Assembly (NCBI GenBank): GCA_964452575.1
Contig: CAYVMN010000180.1
Location: 1 to 9,318 of the forward strand
Length of the DNA: 9,318 nucleotides
Direction: 5' to 3'
Source of the DNA: CAYVMN01 sp964452575
GTDB taxonomy: Bacteria; Desulfobacterota; DSM-4660; Desulfatiglandales; Desulfatiglandaceae
Part shown: piece after piece, positions 1-6,627 of the stretch
Layout: every line of letters begins with the position of its first letter
How positions within the stretch are numbered: position 1 is the first letter of the stretch
The notes under the pieces: generated by a model
Database searches by the model: none
Seen by the model: only the letters and a program-made list of their open reading frames with translations
What the model was told of the DNA's origin: nothing
Program-made: the position numbers and the translations under genes

Positions 1-809
1 GAACCATCGAGGTCCACATAGACATCGCTTCCTTTCACCGTGACCGCCACCTTGATGACTACGTCCTCCTTGCCCTCCATCTGCTCCACAATACCTTCGG
101 CCCGATAGACCCCGTCCGGGACCTCTGATATGGCCCGGCGCATACTCCCCTCTGTGCGCGATATGATCTCATCGGCAAGCTCATCGAGCCCGTCAAGCCC
201 ATATTCGTCCAGCATCTGACAGATCTTTTCCCCACATACGTGATTGGCCGCTATCTGGGAGCGGATATCCCCTGTTACCTCATCCGGTGTCCGGACATTC
301 CAGCGGATCATTTCCATAACCGCCTCATTGAGGACCCCACCGTCATAGAGCTTTATCAGGGGGATGAAGAGGCCATCTTCATACACATCGTGATTGTCTG
401 AAGATACGCGCCCCCCGATATCAGAGTGGTGGAACACGCAGGCAGTAAAGGCCGCCAGCCTATCCCTGTGAAAGATGGGGCTCATCACGCACACATCGTT
501 CAGGTGCCCTGCCAGTGCCCACGGGTCATTGGTTATGAAGACGTCGCCGGGGCGGTACCTACGGAGCGGAATTTTCTTTACGAGATTCTTTATGCCAAGG
601 GCCATGGCGCCGGATTGACCGGGTGTTGCATAGGTCCCCTGGGCCAGTTCTCTCCCTTTCCTGTCTGTGAACATGCATGTGTAGTCGTGGGCATCTCGTA
701 GGAGACTCGAAAATGCCGTACGGGCCACGGCGCTGTCAGCCTCATCCACAATGGAGATCAGCCTACGCCAGAGTATCTCCAGGGTCACCGGGTCAAACTG
801 TCCTCCCAT
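1..809 (-). CDS. hyuB: Hydantoinase B / oxoprolinase-type subunit, N-terminal part (runs off left edge)
   Basis: I translated this strand by hand. An ATG at 809-807 opens a frame of 269 codons without stop to the window edge. HyuB-family proteins are usually about 500-600 residues, so about half is present. Features typical of the HyuB/HydB family are visible: a start region reading FDPVTLEILW, then LRDAHDYTCMFTDRKG near residues 37-52, FITNDPW at 91-97, GHLND at 101-105 and HHSDIGG at 127-133. A Shine-Dalgarno-like GAGGGAT lies at 820-814, a good distance from the ATG. With HyuA, proteins of this family form cytoplasmic enzymes that open or carboxylate small substrates at ATP cost: hydantoins, 5-oxoproline, or ketones in the acetone and acetophenone carboxylases. 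The substrate cannot be read from this sequence. It is the second gene of a hyuA-hyuB operon, 73 bp behind hyuA. Family assignment is secure; exact reaction is not. Confidence 0.9.
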   Translation of the reverse strand, partial: MGGQFDPVTLEILWRRLISIVDEADSAVARTAFSSLLRDAHDYTCMFTDRKGRELAQGTYATPGQSGAMALGIKNLVKKIPLRRYRPGDVFITNDPWALAGHLNDVCVMSPIFHRDRLAAFTACVFHHSDIGGRVSSDNHDVYEDGLFIPLIKLYDGGVLNEAVMEMIRWNVRTPDEVTGDIRSQIAANHVCGEKICQMLDEYGLDGLDELADEIISRTEGSMRRAISEVPDGVYRAEGIVEQMEGKEDVVIKVAVTVKGSDVYVDLDG

Positions 810-837
810 CGCTATCCCTCGCTCTCCAGCTCTTTTT

Positions 838-886
838 ACCTCACGCCTTATACCTAACGCCCAAGGCCTTACGCCTCACGCCTCAC
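838..886. repeat. Seven tandem heptamers between hyuA and hyuB
   Basis: Read on the minus strand, 886-838 divides exactly into seven 7-bp units: GTGAGGC, GTGAGGC, GTAAGGC, CTTGGGC, GTTAGGT, ATAAGGC, GTGAGGT (consensus GTRAGGC). The first unit contains the TGA stop of hyuA (885-883). The array fills most of the 73-bp gap before hyuB and ends 18 bp before the hyuB ribosome-binding site. Two units are identical and the others differ at one to three positions, so the array is ageing rather than freshly expanded. Confidence 0.85.
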
Positions 887-2970
887 ATCAACTCCACCCA
901 CAAGAACCCGAACTCGTCCACAAAGACTGATGCGTCTTCTCCCACTATGACGGTGGACTCCCTCTCTTCAACGATTGCAGGCCCATCGAACCTGGCCCCC
1001 GGGAAGAGCCTGTACCTGTCATAGACTTTATAAGCGACAAAGTCCTTGGCAATACCTGAGTATGCCTGCCTCTGGCCCTTGACGGCATCCTTGAGTGAAC
1101 CCGCCCTTTCCTCCAATCTGGGGAGTTGTAACAGGCGCTCTGGCAGAGAGGCCCTGACCCTGAAATTTATGAACTCCACGGCCGATTCAGGATATGTCCT
1201 GCCGTAGAGTTCTTTGTATCTTTCGTCAAAGCGCCTTCGCACCTCCTCCTTTTTCAACTGGGTGAAATCGGTCTCGTGAATGGCGATATTGGTCTCAGAA
1301 CCCTGGCCGACAAAGCGGACATCCACCGATCTCTCAAACCCGACTTCCTCGGAGGGGCCACCTTTCCCTAACGTCCTGATCCCTTCCCCCTCCATCGCCC
1401 TGAAGATCTCTTCTATCTGGGCAAAATCAGACCTCTCCAGGGTTACCTTATGGCTTCTCACAAGGTCAAATGCCCTGGGGGCAGTAAAAAAACCCAGTGC
1501 AGAACCAACACCCGCATTGGGTGGAACAATGAACCTGGGTGATCCCAGTTTCTTGGCCAGGCCATAGGCGTGGACCGGACCTGCCCCCCCAAATGCAATT
1601 ACGGTGGCAACCTTTGGATTACCCCCTTTCTCTGCGATGTGGGTCTTTGCGGCCCCGGCCATGGTCTCGTTGATGAGGTCGTGGATTCCCCATATTGCCT
1701 GTATGAAGGGTACCCCCAGGGGTTTGGCAATGGCCTCCTCAACCCCCCGCCTGGCGGCCTCCTTGTTAAGCCTCATTTCTCCGCCCAGGAAATAATTCTC
1801 ATCCAGATAGCCCAAGAGGAGGTCGGCATCGGTGACGCAAGGGTCTCCGCCCCCTCTCCCATAAGAGATTGGCCCTGGTTCGGCCCCTGAGCTCTCCGGT
1901 CCCACCTGGAGGGTTCCCATCTTGCTCACCTTGGCTATGCTTCCACCACCAGCACCTATCTCCATAAGATCCACCACAGGCACCTGAATGGTCAGGCCGC
2001 TTCCCTTCATGAACCTCTGCACACGACCCACCTCAAACGTGGGAACAACGCCAGCCACACCCTTCTGGATCAGGCAGGACTTTGCGGTTGTCCCCCCCAT
2101 ATCGAAGCAAAACATCTCCGGGATATTGAAGAGCCTGCCGAAGTACTGACCGGAGATGACCGCAGCAGTAGGCCCTGACTCTATAATCCTCACCGGAAAC
2201 TCCGCGGCCGTCTCAACCGATGTAATGCCGCCGCTTGAGAGCATGATGAATAGCTTCCCCCTTGATCCAATGGATTCCAGCCTCTTTGATAGTTTCGACA
2301 GGTACCTGGCCGTCAGGGGCTTAACGTATGCATTGGTGACCGTGGTGCTGGTCCTTTCATATTCCTTTATCTGGGGTAAGACCTCATAAGAAATAGACGT
2401 AGAAACCTCAGGGAATTCCTTCCCTATTATATCCTTGATCGCAAGCTCATGGACAGGGTTCTCAAATGAGTTAATGAGGCAGACAGCAATCGATTCAACC
2501 CCCATACCAACTAGCCTGCGGACCACGTCCCTTGCCTCTTCAGGGTCAAGGGCCTTCAGGACCGACCCATCGCTCCTGATCCTCTCATCCACCTCCAGTC
2601 TCAACCTCCTGGGGATCAATGGCTCTGGGAATTGCGCGAAGATGTCATACGGGGCGTATCGGATCTCCCTTGCAAGTTCCAGTACGTCTCTGAAGCCCTT
2701 TGTAGTGATCAGGCCGGTCCTTGCCCCCTTCCTCTCTATGATTGAATTGATGACCAGCGTCGTTCCATGAATCACCTCGTCCAGTTCCCCGACAAAGCCT
2801 GGAACCACCTTCTCCAGCTCCCTTATCCCCCTTTCCACCGCATCCGAAGGATCACTGGGGGTAGTAAGACACTTGTTTATCGTTATCTCACCTGTACGGT
2901 CATTTAGGAGCACAAAGTCTGTGAAGGTGCCACCAATGTCACAGCCCAGACGATAGTATCTTTGGGGCAT
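883..2970 (-). CDS. hyuA: Hydantoinase A / acetone carboxylase beta-like ATP-dependent subunit
   Basis: 695 residues, the normal length for HyuA/N-methylhydantoinase A proteins. The N-terminal actin-like fold begins with DIGGTFTDFV at residues 11-20 (phosphate-binding loop). Further family motifs are HGTTLVIN at 69-75, ESGPTAA at 264-270, FDMGGTTAK at 289-297, IGAGGGSIA at 338-346, VGPESSGAEPGP from 357, VTDADLLLGYL near 379-389 and AFGGAGPVHA at 459-468. In this family HyuA is thought to activate the substrate with ATP and HyuB to complete hydrolysis or carboxylation; the complex is cytoplasmic. The start is well supported by AGGAGG at 2981-2976, five bases before the ATG. A perfect palindrome (2990-3000) sits just upstream and may be an operator; I see only weak -35/-10 candidates further up. 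The stop lies inside a heptamer array. The substrate (hydantoin, oxoproline or ketone) is undetermined because the alpha/gamma partners of ketone carboxylases would lie outside the window. Confidence 0.93.
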   Translation of the reverse strand: MPQRYYRLGCDIGGTFTDFVLLNDRTGEITINKCLTTPSDPSDAVERGIRELEKVVPGFVGELDEVIHGTTLVINSIIERKGARTGLITTKGFRDVLELAREIRYAPYDIFAQFPEPLIPRRLRLEVDERIRSDGSVLKALDPEEARDVVRRLVGMGVESIAVCLINSFENPVHELAIKDIIGKEFPEVSTSISYEVLPQIKEYERTSTTVTNAYVKPLTARYLSKLSKRLESIGSRGKLFIMLSSGGITSVETAAEFPVRIIESGPTAAVISGQYFGRLFNIPEMFCFDMGGTTAKSCLIQKGVAGVVPTFEVGRVQRFMKGSGLTIQVPVVDLMEIGAGGGSIAKVSKMGTLQVGPESSGAEPGPISYGRGGGDPCVTDADLLLGYLDENYFLGGEMRLNKEAARRGVEEAIAKPLGVPFIQAIWGIHDLINETMAGAAKTHIAEKGGNPKVATVIAFGGAGPVHAYGLAKKLGSPRFIVPPNAGVGSALGFFTAPRAFDLVRSHKVTLERSDFAQIEEIFRAMEGEGIRTLGKGGPSEEVGFERSVDVRFVGQGSETNIAIHETDFTQLKKEEVRRRFDERYKELYGRTYPESAVEFINFRVRASLPERLLQLPRLEERAGSLKDAVKGQRQAYSGIAKDFVAYKVYDRYRLFPGARFDGPAIVEERESTVIVGEDASVFVDEFGFLWVELM

Positions 2971-2989
2971 CCGTTCCTCCTGAGCCTTT

Positions 2990-3000
2990 GAAGGTCCTTC
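2990..3000. promoter_or_regulatory. Perfect 11-bp palindrome upstream of hyuA
   Basis: GAAGGTCCTTC is a palindrome with 5-bp arms around one central base, 19 bp upstream of the hyuA start codon and just ahead of its ribosome-binding site. Its place fits an operator or a short hairpin in the leader, but no regulator gene is adjacent and the size allows chance occurrence. Confidence 0.3.
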
Positions 3001-3127
3001 TTATACGACCTTTCTATATTCAAAATCCACAACTTACAGTTACAACCCTCGCCCCGATCTGCCTTGCCAGTTAAACTGTCTGGTTTTTTATGGTGCAGTT
3101 GTATAGCCGGACGCAGAATCTGTCAAA

Positions 3128-3148
3128 GGATATTCTGGCCAAATATCC
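3128..3148. promoter_or_regulatory. Perfect inverted repeat, 7-bp arms
   Basis: GGATATT at 3128-3134 and AATATCC at 3142-3148 are exact reverse complements with a 7-base spacer. The repeat lies about 18 bp before the -35 box of the promoter at 3166-3194, as an upstream operator would. A run of five T follows a few bases later, so a weak terminator is an alternative, but the stem is AT-rich. Confidence 0.35.
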
Positions 3149-3165
3149 ATTCCTTTTTCGAACCC

Positions 3166-3194
3166 TTGATTTCTTCCACAAAGAAGGTTATAAT
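3166..3194 (+). promoter_or_regulatory. Near-consensus sigma70 promoter
   Basis: TTGATT (3166-3171) is followed after exactly 17 bases by a perfect TATAAT (3189-3194). Transcription would start near 3201 and run rightwards. No gene begins until vapB at 3489, so the transcript would carry a leader of nearly 290 nt that includes the heptamer arrays, unless it ends early as a small RNA. It is the best candidate promoter for vapBC in the window. Confidence 0.55.
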
Positions 3195-3306
3195 GCTTTA
3201 CTATCTAATAGGTAAAGGACAAAGATTAGAGTCTTTGGTTCAGACTTCTTTGGAATTTACGTAGATGTTTTGTCGAGGTCAACTAGTCTGATTTATTAGC
3301 AATAAG

Positions 3307-3436
3307 GTTTCAGGTTTCAGATGGTGTCTGCTCATGTAGTAGTTTGGAATTTTGAATTTTGGTCATTGGGATTTGTTTGGAATTTGGTGCTTGGGATTTA
3401 GAATTTGTCCATTTTGGTCATTGGTCAAGGTTTCAG
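3307..3436. repeat. Degenerate heptamer array (TTTGGNN / TGGNATT type) flanked by GTTTCAG units
   Basis: Two adjacent GTTTCAG units occupy 3307-3320. From 3343 to 3426 the sequence divides into twelve 7-mers, for example TTTGGAA, TTTTGAA, TTTTGGT, TGGAATT, TGGTGCT, TGGGATT, TAGAATT, TTTGGTC and ATTGGTC. The register shifts by two bases in the middle. A third GTTTCAG follows at 3430-3436. The units are strongly diverged, yet the period of seven holds through 84 bp. No coding role is apparent. Heptameric short tandem repeats are known from cyanobacteria, and this array is of similar kind. Confidence 0.7.
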
Positions 3437-3488
3437 CTTTCCGGCTACTCTTTTGGTTGCGGCCGTTGGGCTGCATTAGGGGGTGAAG

Positions 3489-3713
3489 ATGGCAGTTGCG
3501 GCAAAGATCAGCAGGAAGTGGCAGGTGGTTATCCCGAAAGAGGTGAGGGAGTCCTTAGCCCTCAGGCCGGGAGACAAAATCTCTTTTGAGGTCACCCGTT
3601 CGGGTGCAAGGATACGAAAAGAGGAGGAATCTCCTTTTGATCGATATTTTGGCTTCCTTGAAAAGGATGCTTCTACGGATAAAATAATAAAAGAGGTGAG
3701 AGGTGATCGATGA
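3489..3713 (+). CDS. vapB: AbrB/MazE-fold antitoxin of a VapBC pair
   Basis: 74 residues from the ATG at 3489. A GTG at 3483 in frame would add two residues, but it lies inside the AGGGGG ribosome-binding site (3478-3483), so the ATG is preferred. Residues 5-35 carry the swapped-hairpin AbrB signature: KISRKWQVVIPKEVRE, then LALRPGDKISFEV. This domain dimerises and binds the operator DNA. The charged C-terminal tail (from about residue 44, FDRYFGFLEKD) is the part expected to wrap around and inhibit the toxin. The stop overlaps the start of vapC (ATGA), so the two are translated together. By analogy with characterised vapBC operons, antitoxin and complex should repress their own promoter. Nothing appears damaged. 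Confidence 0.9.
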   Translation: MAVAAKISRKWQVVIPKEVRESLALRPGDKISFEVTRSGARIRKEEESPFDRYFGFLEKDASTDKIIKEVRGDR

Positions 3714-4111
3714 TATACTCCGTGGATACATGCGTGTTACTCGACATACTCTTGCCTGATCCGGTTCATGGTATCTCATCCAAGGAGGTCCTTAAGAAAG
3801 CTTCAACGAGTGGAAGATCCGTGATCTGTTCGATAGTGTATGCGGAACTCTGTCCTCAATTCGATACGCAGGTTTCTCTTGACATCTTTCTAAAAGAGAC
3901 CGGAATAGAAGTCTTTCCATTCACCAGAGAAGTATTATGGAAAGGAGGAAAGGCCTGGAAGGACTATGTCTCAAGGGGAGGAAAACGAAAAGACAGAATC
4001 ATCCCGGATTTTCTGATTGGGGCCTTCTCCAGCCTCAAGGCGGAAGCGATCATCACAAGGAACAGCGATTTTTACAAAGAACATTTTCAGATAGAGGTCT
4101 ATTACGGCTAA
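3710..4111 (+). CDS. vapC: PIN-domain ribonuclease toxin VapC
   Basis: 133 residues, the usual VapC length. It begins MIYSVDTCVLLDIL, with the first PIN acidic residue at D6. The others are in the expected places: E46 in YAEL, D100 in IPDFLIGA and D120 in RNSDFY. These four coordinate the metal used to cut RNA; in well-studied VapC toxins the targets are tRNA or rRNA sites, but the target here cannot be predicted. The start codon shares ATGA with the end of vapB, with GAGGTG a few bases upstream serving as ribosome-binding site. All catalytic residues are intact, so the toxin is probably functional and held by the antitoxin. It is followed by 110 bp and then the regulator gene, which looks separately transcribed. 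Confidence 0.92.
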   Translation: MIYSVDTCVLLDILLPDPVHGISSKEVLKKASTSGRSVICSIVYAELCPQFDTQVSLDIFLKETGIEVFPFTREVLWKGGKAWKDYVSRGGKRKDRIIPDFLIGAFSSLKAEAIITRNSDFYKEHFQIEVYYG

Positions 4112-4221
4112 TGGTTGATACCGGCCCACCACCCACTATGCCTTCCAGCCTTCGATGATTCACGTGGGTGCAAGATAGAGAAACAAGGCAATAACACTTT
4201 GGAGAAAGGGCATTCCAGAAT

Positions 4222-5916
4222 ATGGCTAGAATACTGGTCGTAGAAGACGAGGCGGTTACCGCCTTAGAGCTTGAGGAGCACCTCCCACAGATGGGTTACG
4301 AGGTGGCCGGTCTGGTCCGCTCAGGGGAGGAGGCCGTGGATATGGCAAGAAATCTCAGGCCTGACCTCATCCTCATGGATATCATGCTCCCAGGAGAAAT
4401 TGACGGTATTGATGCCGCAGGGAAGATAAGGCAAGAACTGGATATCCCCGTTGTCTTTCTGACCGGCTACACAGAAAAGGAGCGTATTGAAAAGGCAAAG
4501 TTGACGAAGCCTTATGGATACATCCCCAAACCCCTGAACCCGGAGCAGATCAAGGCAGCCATCGAGATTGCGCTCTACTACAGGGAGATGGACAATCGGC
4601 TCAAGGCTGCCCATCAGAAACTGGAAAGTATTGTTGAGAAGCGAACTGCCGAACTTGCCAGATCAAATAAGCGGTTGAGGCAGGAGGTAGCAAGACGTGT
4701 CAAGGTCGAGGAGGCGCTTCGAGAGAGTAATGAAAAGTTTCAAAGGCTTTTCCAGGTAAGCCCTGTCGATACCGCGGTGACAACCCTTGAAGAGGGACGT
4801 TTTCTGGAGGTTAACGATGCCTTCATGAGAGTCACTGGCTTTGAACGTGAGGAGGTAATCGGGCGTACCGCGGTGGAGGTCGGTTTGTGGGCCAACCCCC
4901 AGGACAGGGCCGAGTTAGTGAGGCTTGCAAAAGAACAAGGCGGGTTTCGGGATCAAGAGGTGCACCTTTTGAAGAAAAATGGGGAGGCCCTCATAATGCT
5001 ATGGTCATCGGAAACCATTGAATTAGATGGAAGACTATGTTCCATTAGTGCCCTTGCCGACATTACCGAACTCAAGAAGGCGCACGAGACATTGAAGGAG
5101 AGCGAGACCAAGGCGCGAGTCCTTCTTGATTCACATTTTGATACCGCCTCAGTGCTTTTGCATACTGACGGCAGAATCCTCGACATAAGCGAAACCGGTG
5201 CCGGATCACTGGGAAAGACTCCTGCTGAAGTGACAGGCATGTGCATCTTTGACCTATTACCGCCCGATGTGGCCAGATTGAGAAGAAGGCAATGTGACAA
5301 GGTGATTCGTTCGCGGAAACCCGTTCGTTTTATAGATCAACTGGGAGAGACATGGCTGGATAACAGTGTTTACCCTGTTTCGGACTCTCAAGGAAATGTG
5401 ACGAGACTTGCTGCCTTTGCCCACAACATCACAGACCTTAAGCAGACCGAGGAATCATTGAGAAAGAGAGAAAAGGAACTGGAGATCATGACCGCAGAAC
5501 TTGAAGAGACAAACGCCGCCTTGAAGGTCCTGCTGAAAAGAAGGGATCAAGACAGGGCCGAACTTGAAGAGAATGTCCTGGCCAATGTTAATGAACTTAT
5601 CGAACCCTATCTGGTAAAACTCAAAGGTGCTAATTTGGAAGGAAGGCAGAGGGCCTATATGACCATCATCGAATCAAATCTAAGGCATATTGTTTCACCT
5701 TTTGCGACGAGGCTATCCTCAAAATCCCTCTCCCTAACCCCCAAGGAAATCCGGGTGGCAAACCTGATCAAGGGGGAGAGCTCAACAAAGGAGATAGCAG
5801 ATTTAATGGGCATATCCGTTAAGACGGTTGAGTATCACCGTGACAATATCAGGAGAAAACTAGGCATCAAAAAAGAGAAGATAAATCTCAGGTCCCGCCT
5901 CCTTTCCCTCAAATAA
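4222..5916 (+). CDS. Receiver-PAS-PAS-LuxR HTH signalling regulator
   Basis: 564 residues. Receiver domain 1-120: acidic pocket E8/D9, phospho-acceptor D53 in LILMDIMLPG, T81 in FLTGYT, K103 in IPKPL. A coiled coil (about 120-170) leads to two PAS domains, roughly 172-285 (ending ADITELK) and 298-405 (ending HNITDLK). A second coiled coil (405-455) follows, then a conserved linker and a C-terminal LuxR/FixJ-type helix-turn-helix at about 504-550 (LTPKEIRVANLIKG, then STKEIADLMGISVKTVEYH). No histidine-kinase domain is present, so it is a response regulator with its own sensory PAS modules that binds DNA directly; ligand and target genes are unknown. The ribosome-binding site is poor: AAAGGG at 4205-4210, 11 bases from the ATG. 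A weak -35/-10 candidate is TTGATA at 4115 with TATGCC at 4137. No partner kinase is adjacent. This architecture is common in Desulfobacterota. Confidence 0.9.
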   Translation: MARILVVEDEAVTALELEEHLPQMGYEVAGLVRSGEEAVDMARNLRPDLILMDIMLPGEIDGIDAAGKIRQELDIPVVFLTGYTEKERIEKAKLTKPYGYIPKPLNPEQIKAAIEIALYYREMDNRLKAAHQKLESIVEKRTAELARSNKRLRQEVARRVKVEEALRESNEKFQRLFQVSPVDTAVTTLEEGRFLEVNDAFMRVTGFEREEVIGRTAVEVGLWANPQDRAELVRLAKEQGGFRDQEVHLLKKNGEALIMLWSSETIELDGRLCSISALADITELKKAHETLKESETKARVLLDSHFDTASVLLHTDGRILDISETGAGSLGKTPAEVTGMCIFDLLPPDVARLRRRQCDKVIRSRKPVRFIDQLGETWLDNSVYPVSDSQGNVTRLAAFAHNITDLKQTEESLRKREKELEIMTAELEETNAALKVLLKRRDQDRAELEENVLANVNELIEPYLVKLKGANLEGRQRAYMTIIESNLRHIVSPFATRLSSKSLSLTPKEIRVANLIKGESSTKEIADLMGISVKTVEYHRDNIRRKLGIKKEKINLRSRLLSLK

Positions 5917-5957
5917 CCCTTGTTTTTACCCAGGATTTTCCAGACAATTTTTTAGGG

Positions 5958-5985
5958 TTGACATCAAATGGCCTGCCAGTATTAT
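5958..5985 (+). promoter_or_regulatory. Strong sigma70 promoter ahead of the superinfection-immunity-like gene
   Basis: A perfect TTGACA (5958-5963) is followed after 16 bases by TATTAT (5980-5985), five of six matches to the -10 consensus. Transcription would start near 5992, about 110 nt before the ATG at 6101. It also supports the plus strand as the coding strand here. An AACCCT/AGGGTT pair (5915-5920 and 5954-5959) flanks its upstream side. Confidence 0.55.
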
Positions 5986-6086
5986 TAATAGAATTAACTA
6001 TTTGCTGTCCTACTTTAGGGTTTTCCATGGTCGAAGTCAAGGCCAAGCCCCAGGTTACCAGACGGAAGTCACAGTTTAACCAATGT

Positions 6087-6284
6087 ACCTGAGCGCTGAT
6101 ATGGACCCCATACTGATAGCACTCATACCTCTTTTCTACTTCCTCCCGTCTCTCGTTGATTCGATAATCAACCGAGAAATCCGTGGTCACATCTTCTTCG
6201 TCAATCTTGTATTCGGCTGGACGGTCTTTTACTGGGTGGTATGCTTCTACTGGGTCTTTAGGGACTTTAAGAGGAGAGAGAGGC
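6087..6284. repeat. Repeat unit A, copy 1 (Imm-like gene)
   Basis: About 195 bp, from the bases ACCTGAG ahead of the Imm-like gene to near its end, is clearly similar to 8182-8378. The first 60 or so bases are almost identical. Similarity stops abruptly upstream at ACCTGAG and fades downstream in the basic tail of the protein. Both copies have the same orientation. Confidence 0.8.
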
Positions 6285-6301
6285 ACATCTGGATAGAGTG
6301 A
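6101..6301 (+). CDS. Small membrane protein resembling superinfection immunity proteins (Imm_superinfect)
   Basis: 66 residues from the ATG at 6101. Six more codons could be added from an ATG at 6083, but the related copy at 8196 matches only from just before the 6101 ATG, so the shorter form is chosen. Two hydrophobic segments are visible: residues about 3-17 (ILIALIPLFYFLP) and 32-53 (IFFVNLVFGWTVFYWVVCFYW), followed by a basic tail. The order YFLP, then N, IF, N, GWT and W fits the family that includes phage T4 Imm, where it blocks DNA entry of a second phage; most bacterial members have no known function. Many such proteins are chromosomal, so a defence role is only a possibility. The ribosome-binding site is weak; a strong promoter lies upstream. 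A decayed copy is found at 8196-8380. The opposite strand is also open here, but the family resemblance and promoter favour this strand. Confidence 0.62.
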   Translation: MDPILIALIPLFYFLPSLVDSIINREIRGHIFFVNLVFGWTVFYWVVCFYWVFRDFKRRERHIWIE

Positions 6302-6627
6302 TGAAAATACCTTATTCTCAAAGGGAAATCCTTGGGATAGCCGGGGCGGTCGGGGAATTAGCACAGACACTTGCGAAATCCGGGTTAAATGAATCCCAAA
6401 TGAGAACAACGTCGCCCTGATTTAACGGATACTCCGCCCGCGAGGGTCGCGAAAAATCCAAGGGCTATAAAGCTGTGCGATGGGGGTTGCGCCACCTAGT
6501 AAATACTAACAGGGGTCAAGAGAAAGGAGGTGAAGTCCTTGATATTTTGGCTGAAGTGAGGCCAAAAGAATGGCCCTTTGATAATCGTCGCATTCTGGCA
6601 GATAATTCAAGACGAAAGGAGAACGCT
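6302..6627. other. 326-bp stretch without a gene before the cupin gene
   Basis: The sequence can be read through in frame with the cupin from 6475, but the signal peptide and ribosome-binding site place the true start at 6628. The stretch holds a short perfect hairpin (CGCGA, GGG, TCGCG at 6439-6451) and the cupin promoter at its end. It also begins the segment that separates the two halves of the Imm/KTR module in copy 1. I recognise no RNA gene or riboswitch in it. Confidence 0.5.
6578..6606 (+). promoter_or_regulatory. Strong sigma70 promoter of the cupin gene
   Basis: TTGATA (6578-6583) and GATAAT (6601-6606) are spaced by exactly 17 bases. The start point would be near 6613, immediately in front of the AAAGGAG ribosome-binding site (6615-6621), giving a very short leader of about 15 nt. 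Confidence 0.6.

Larger units (their letters stand above)
2971..3488. other. 518-bp non-coding stretch between hyuA and vapB
   Basis: No open frame here looks like a protein. The stretch is AT-rich compared with the flanking genes. It contains the hyuA leader and palindrome, an inverted repeat (3128-3148), a near-consensus plus-strand promoter (3166-3194), two tandem GTTTCAG heptamers (3307-3320) and a longer degenerate heptamer array (3343-3426). The small open frames overlapping it lack ribosome-binding sites and are low-complexity readings of the repeats. Confidence 0.7.

Noticed and set aside
3555..3779. Minus-strand open frame over vapB and the start of vapC
   Set aside because: It is the complement of well-supported vapBC coding sequence and has no family features.
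6410..6480. Possible riboswitch ahead of the cupin gene
   Set aside because: Only a 5-bp hairpin is clear; no match to the cores of the riboswitches I could compare by eye, and the mapped promoter lies downstream of it.
6475..6627. In-frame upstream extension of the cupin gene (51 more residues)
   Set aside because: A promoter, an AAAGGAG site and a clean signal peptide all point to the ATG at 6628; the extension would bury the signal peptide.
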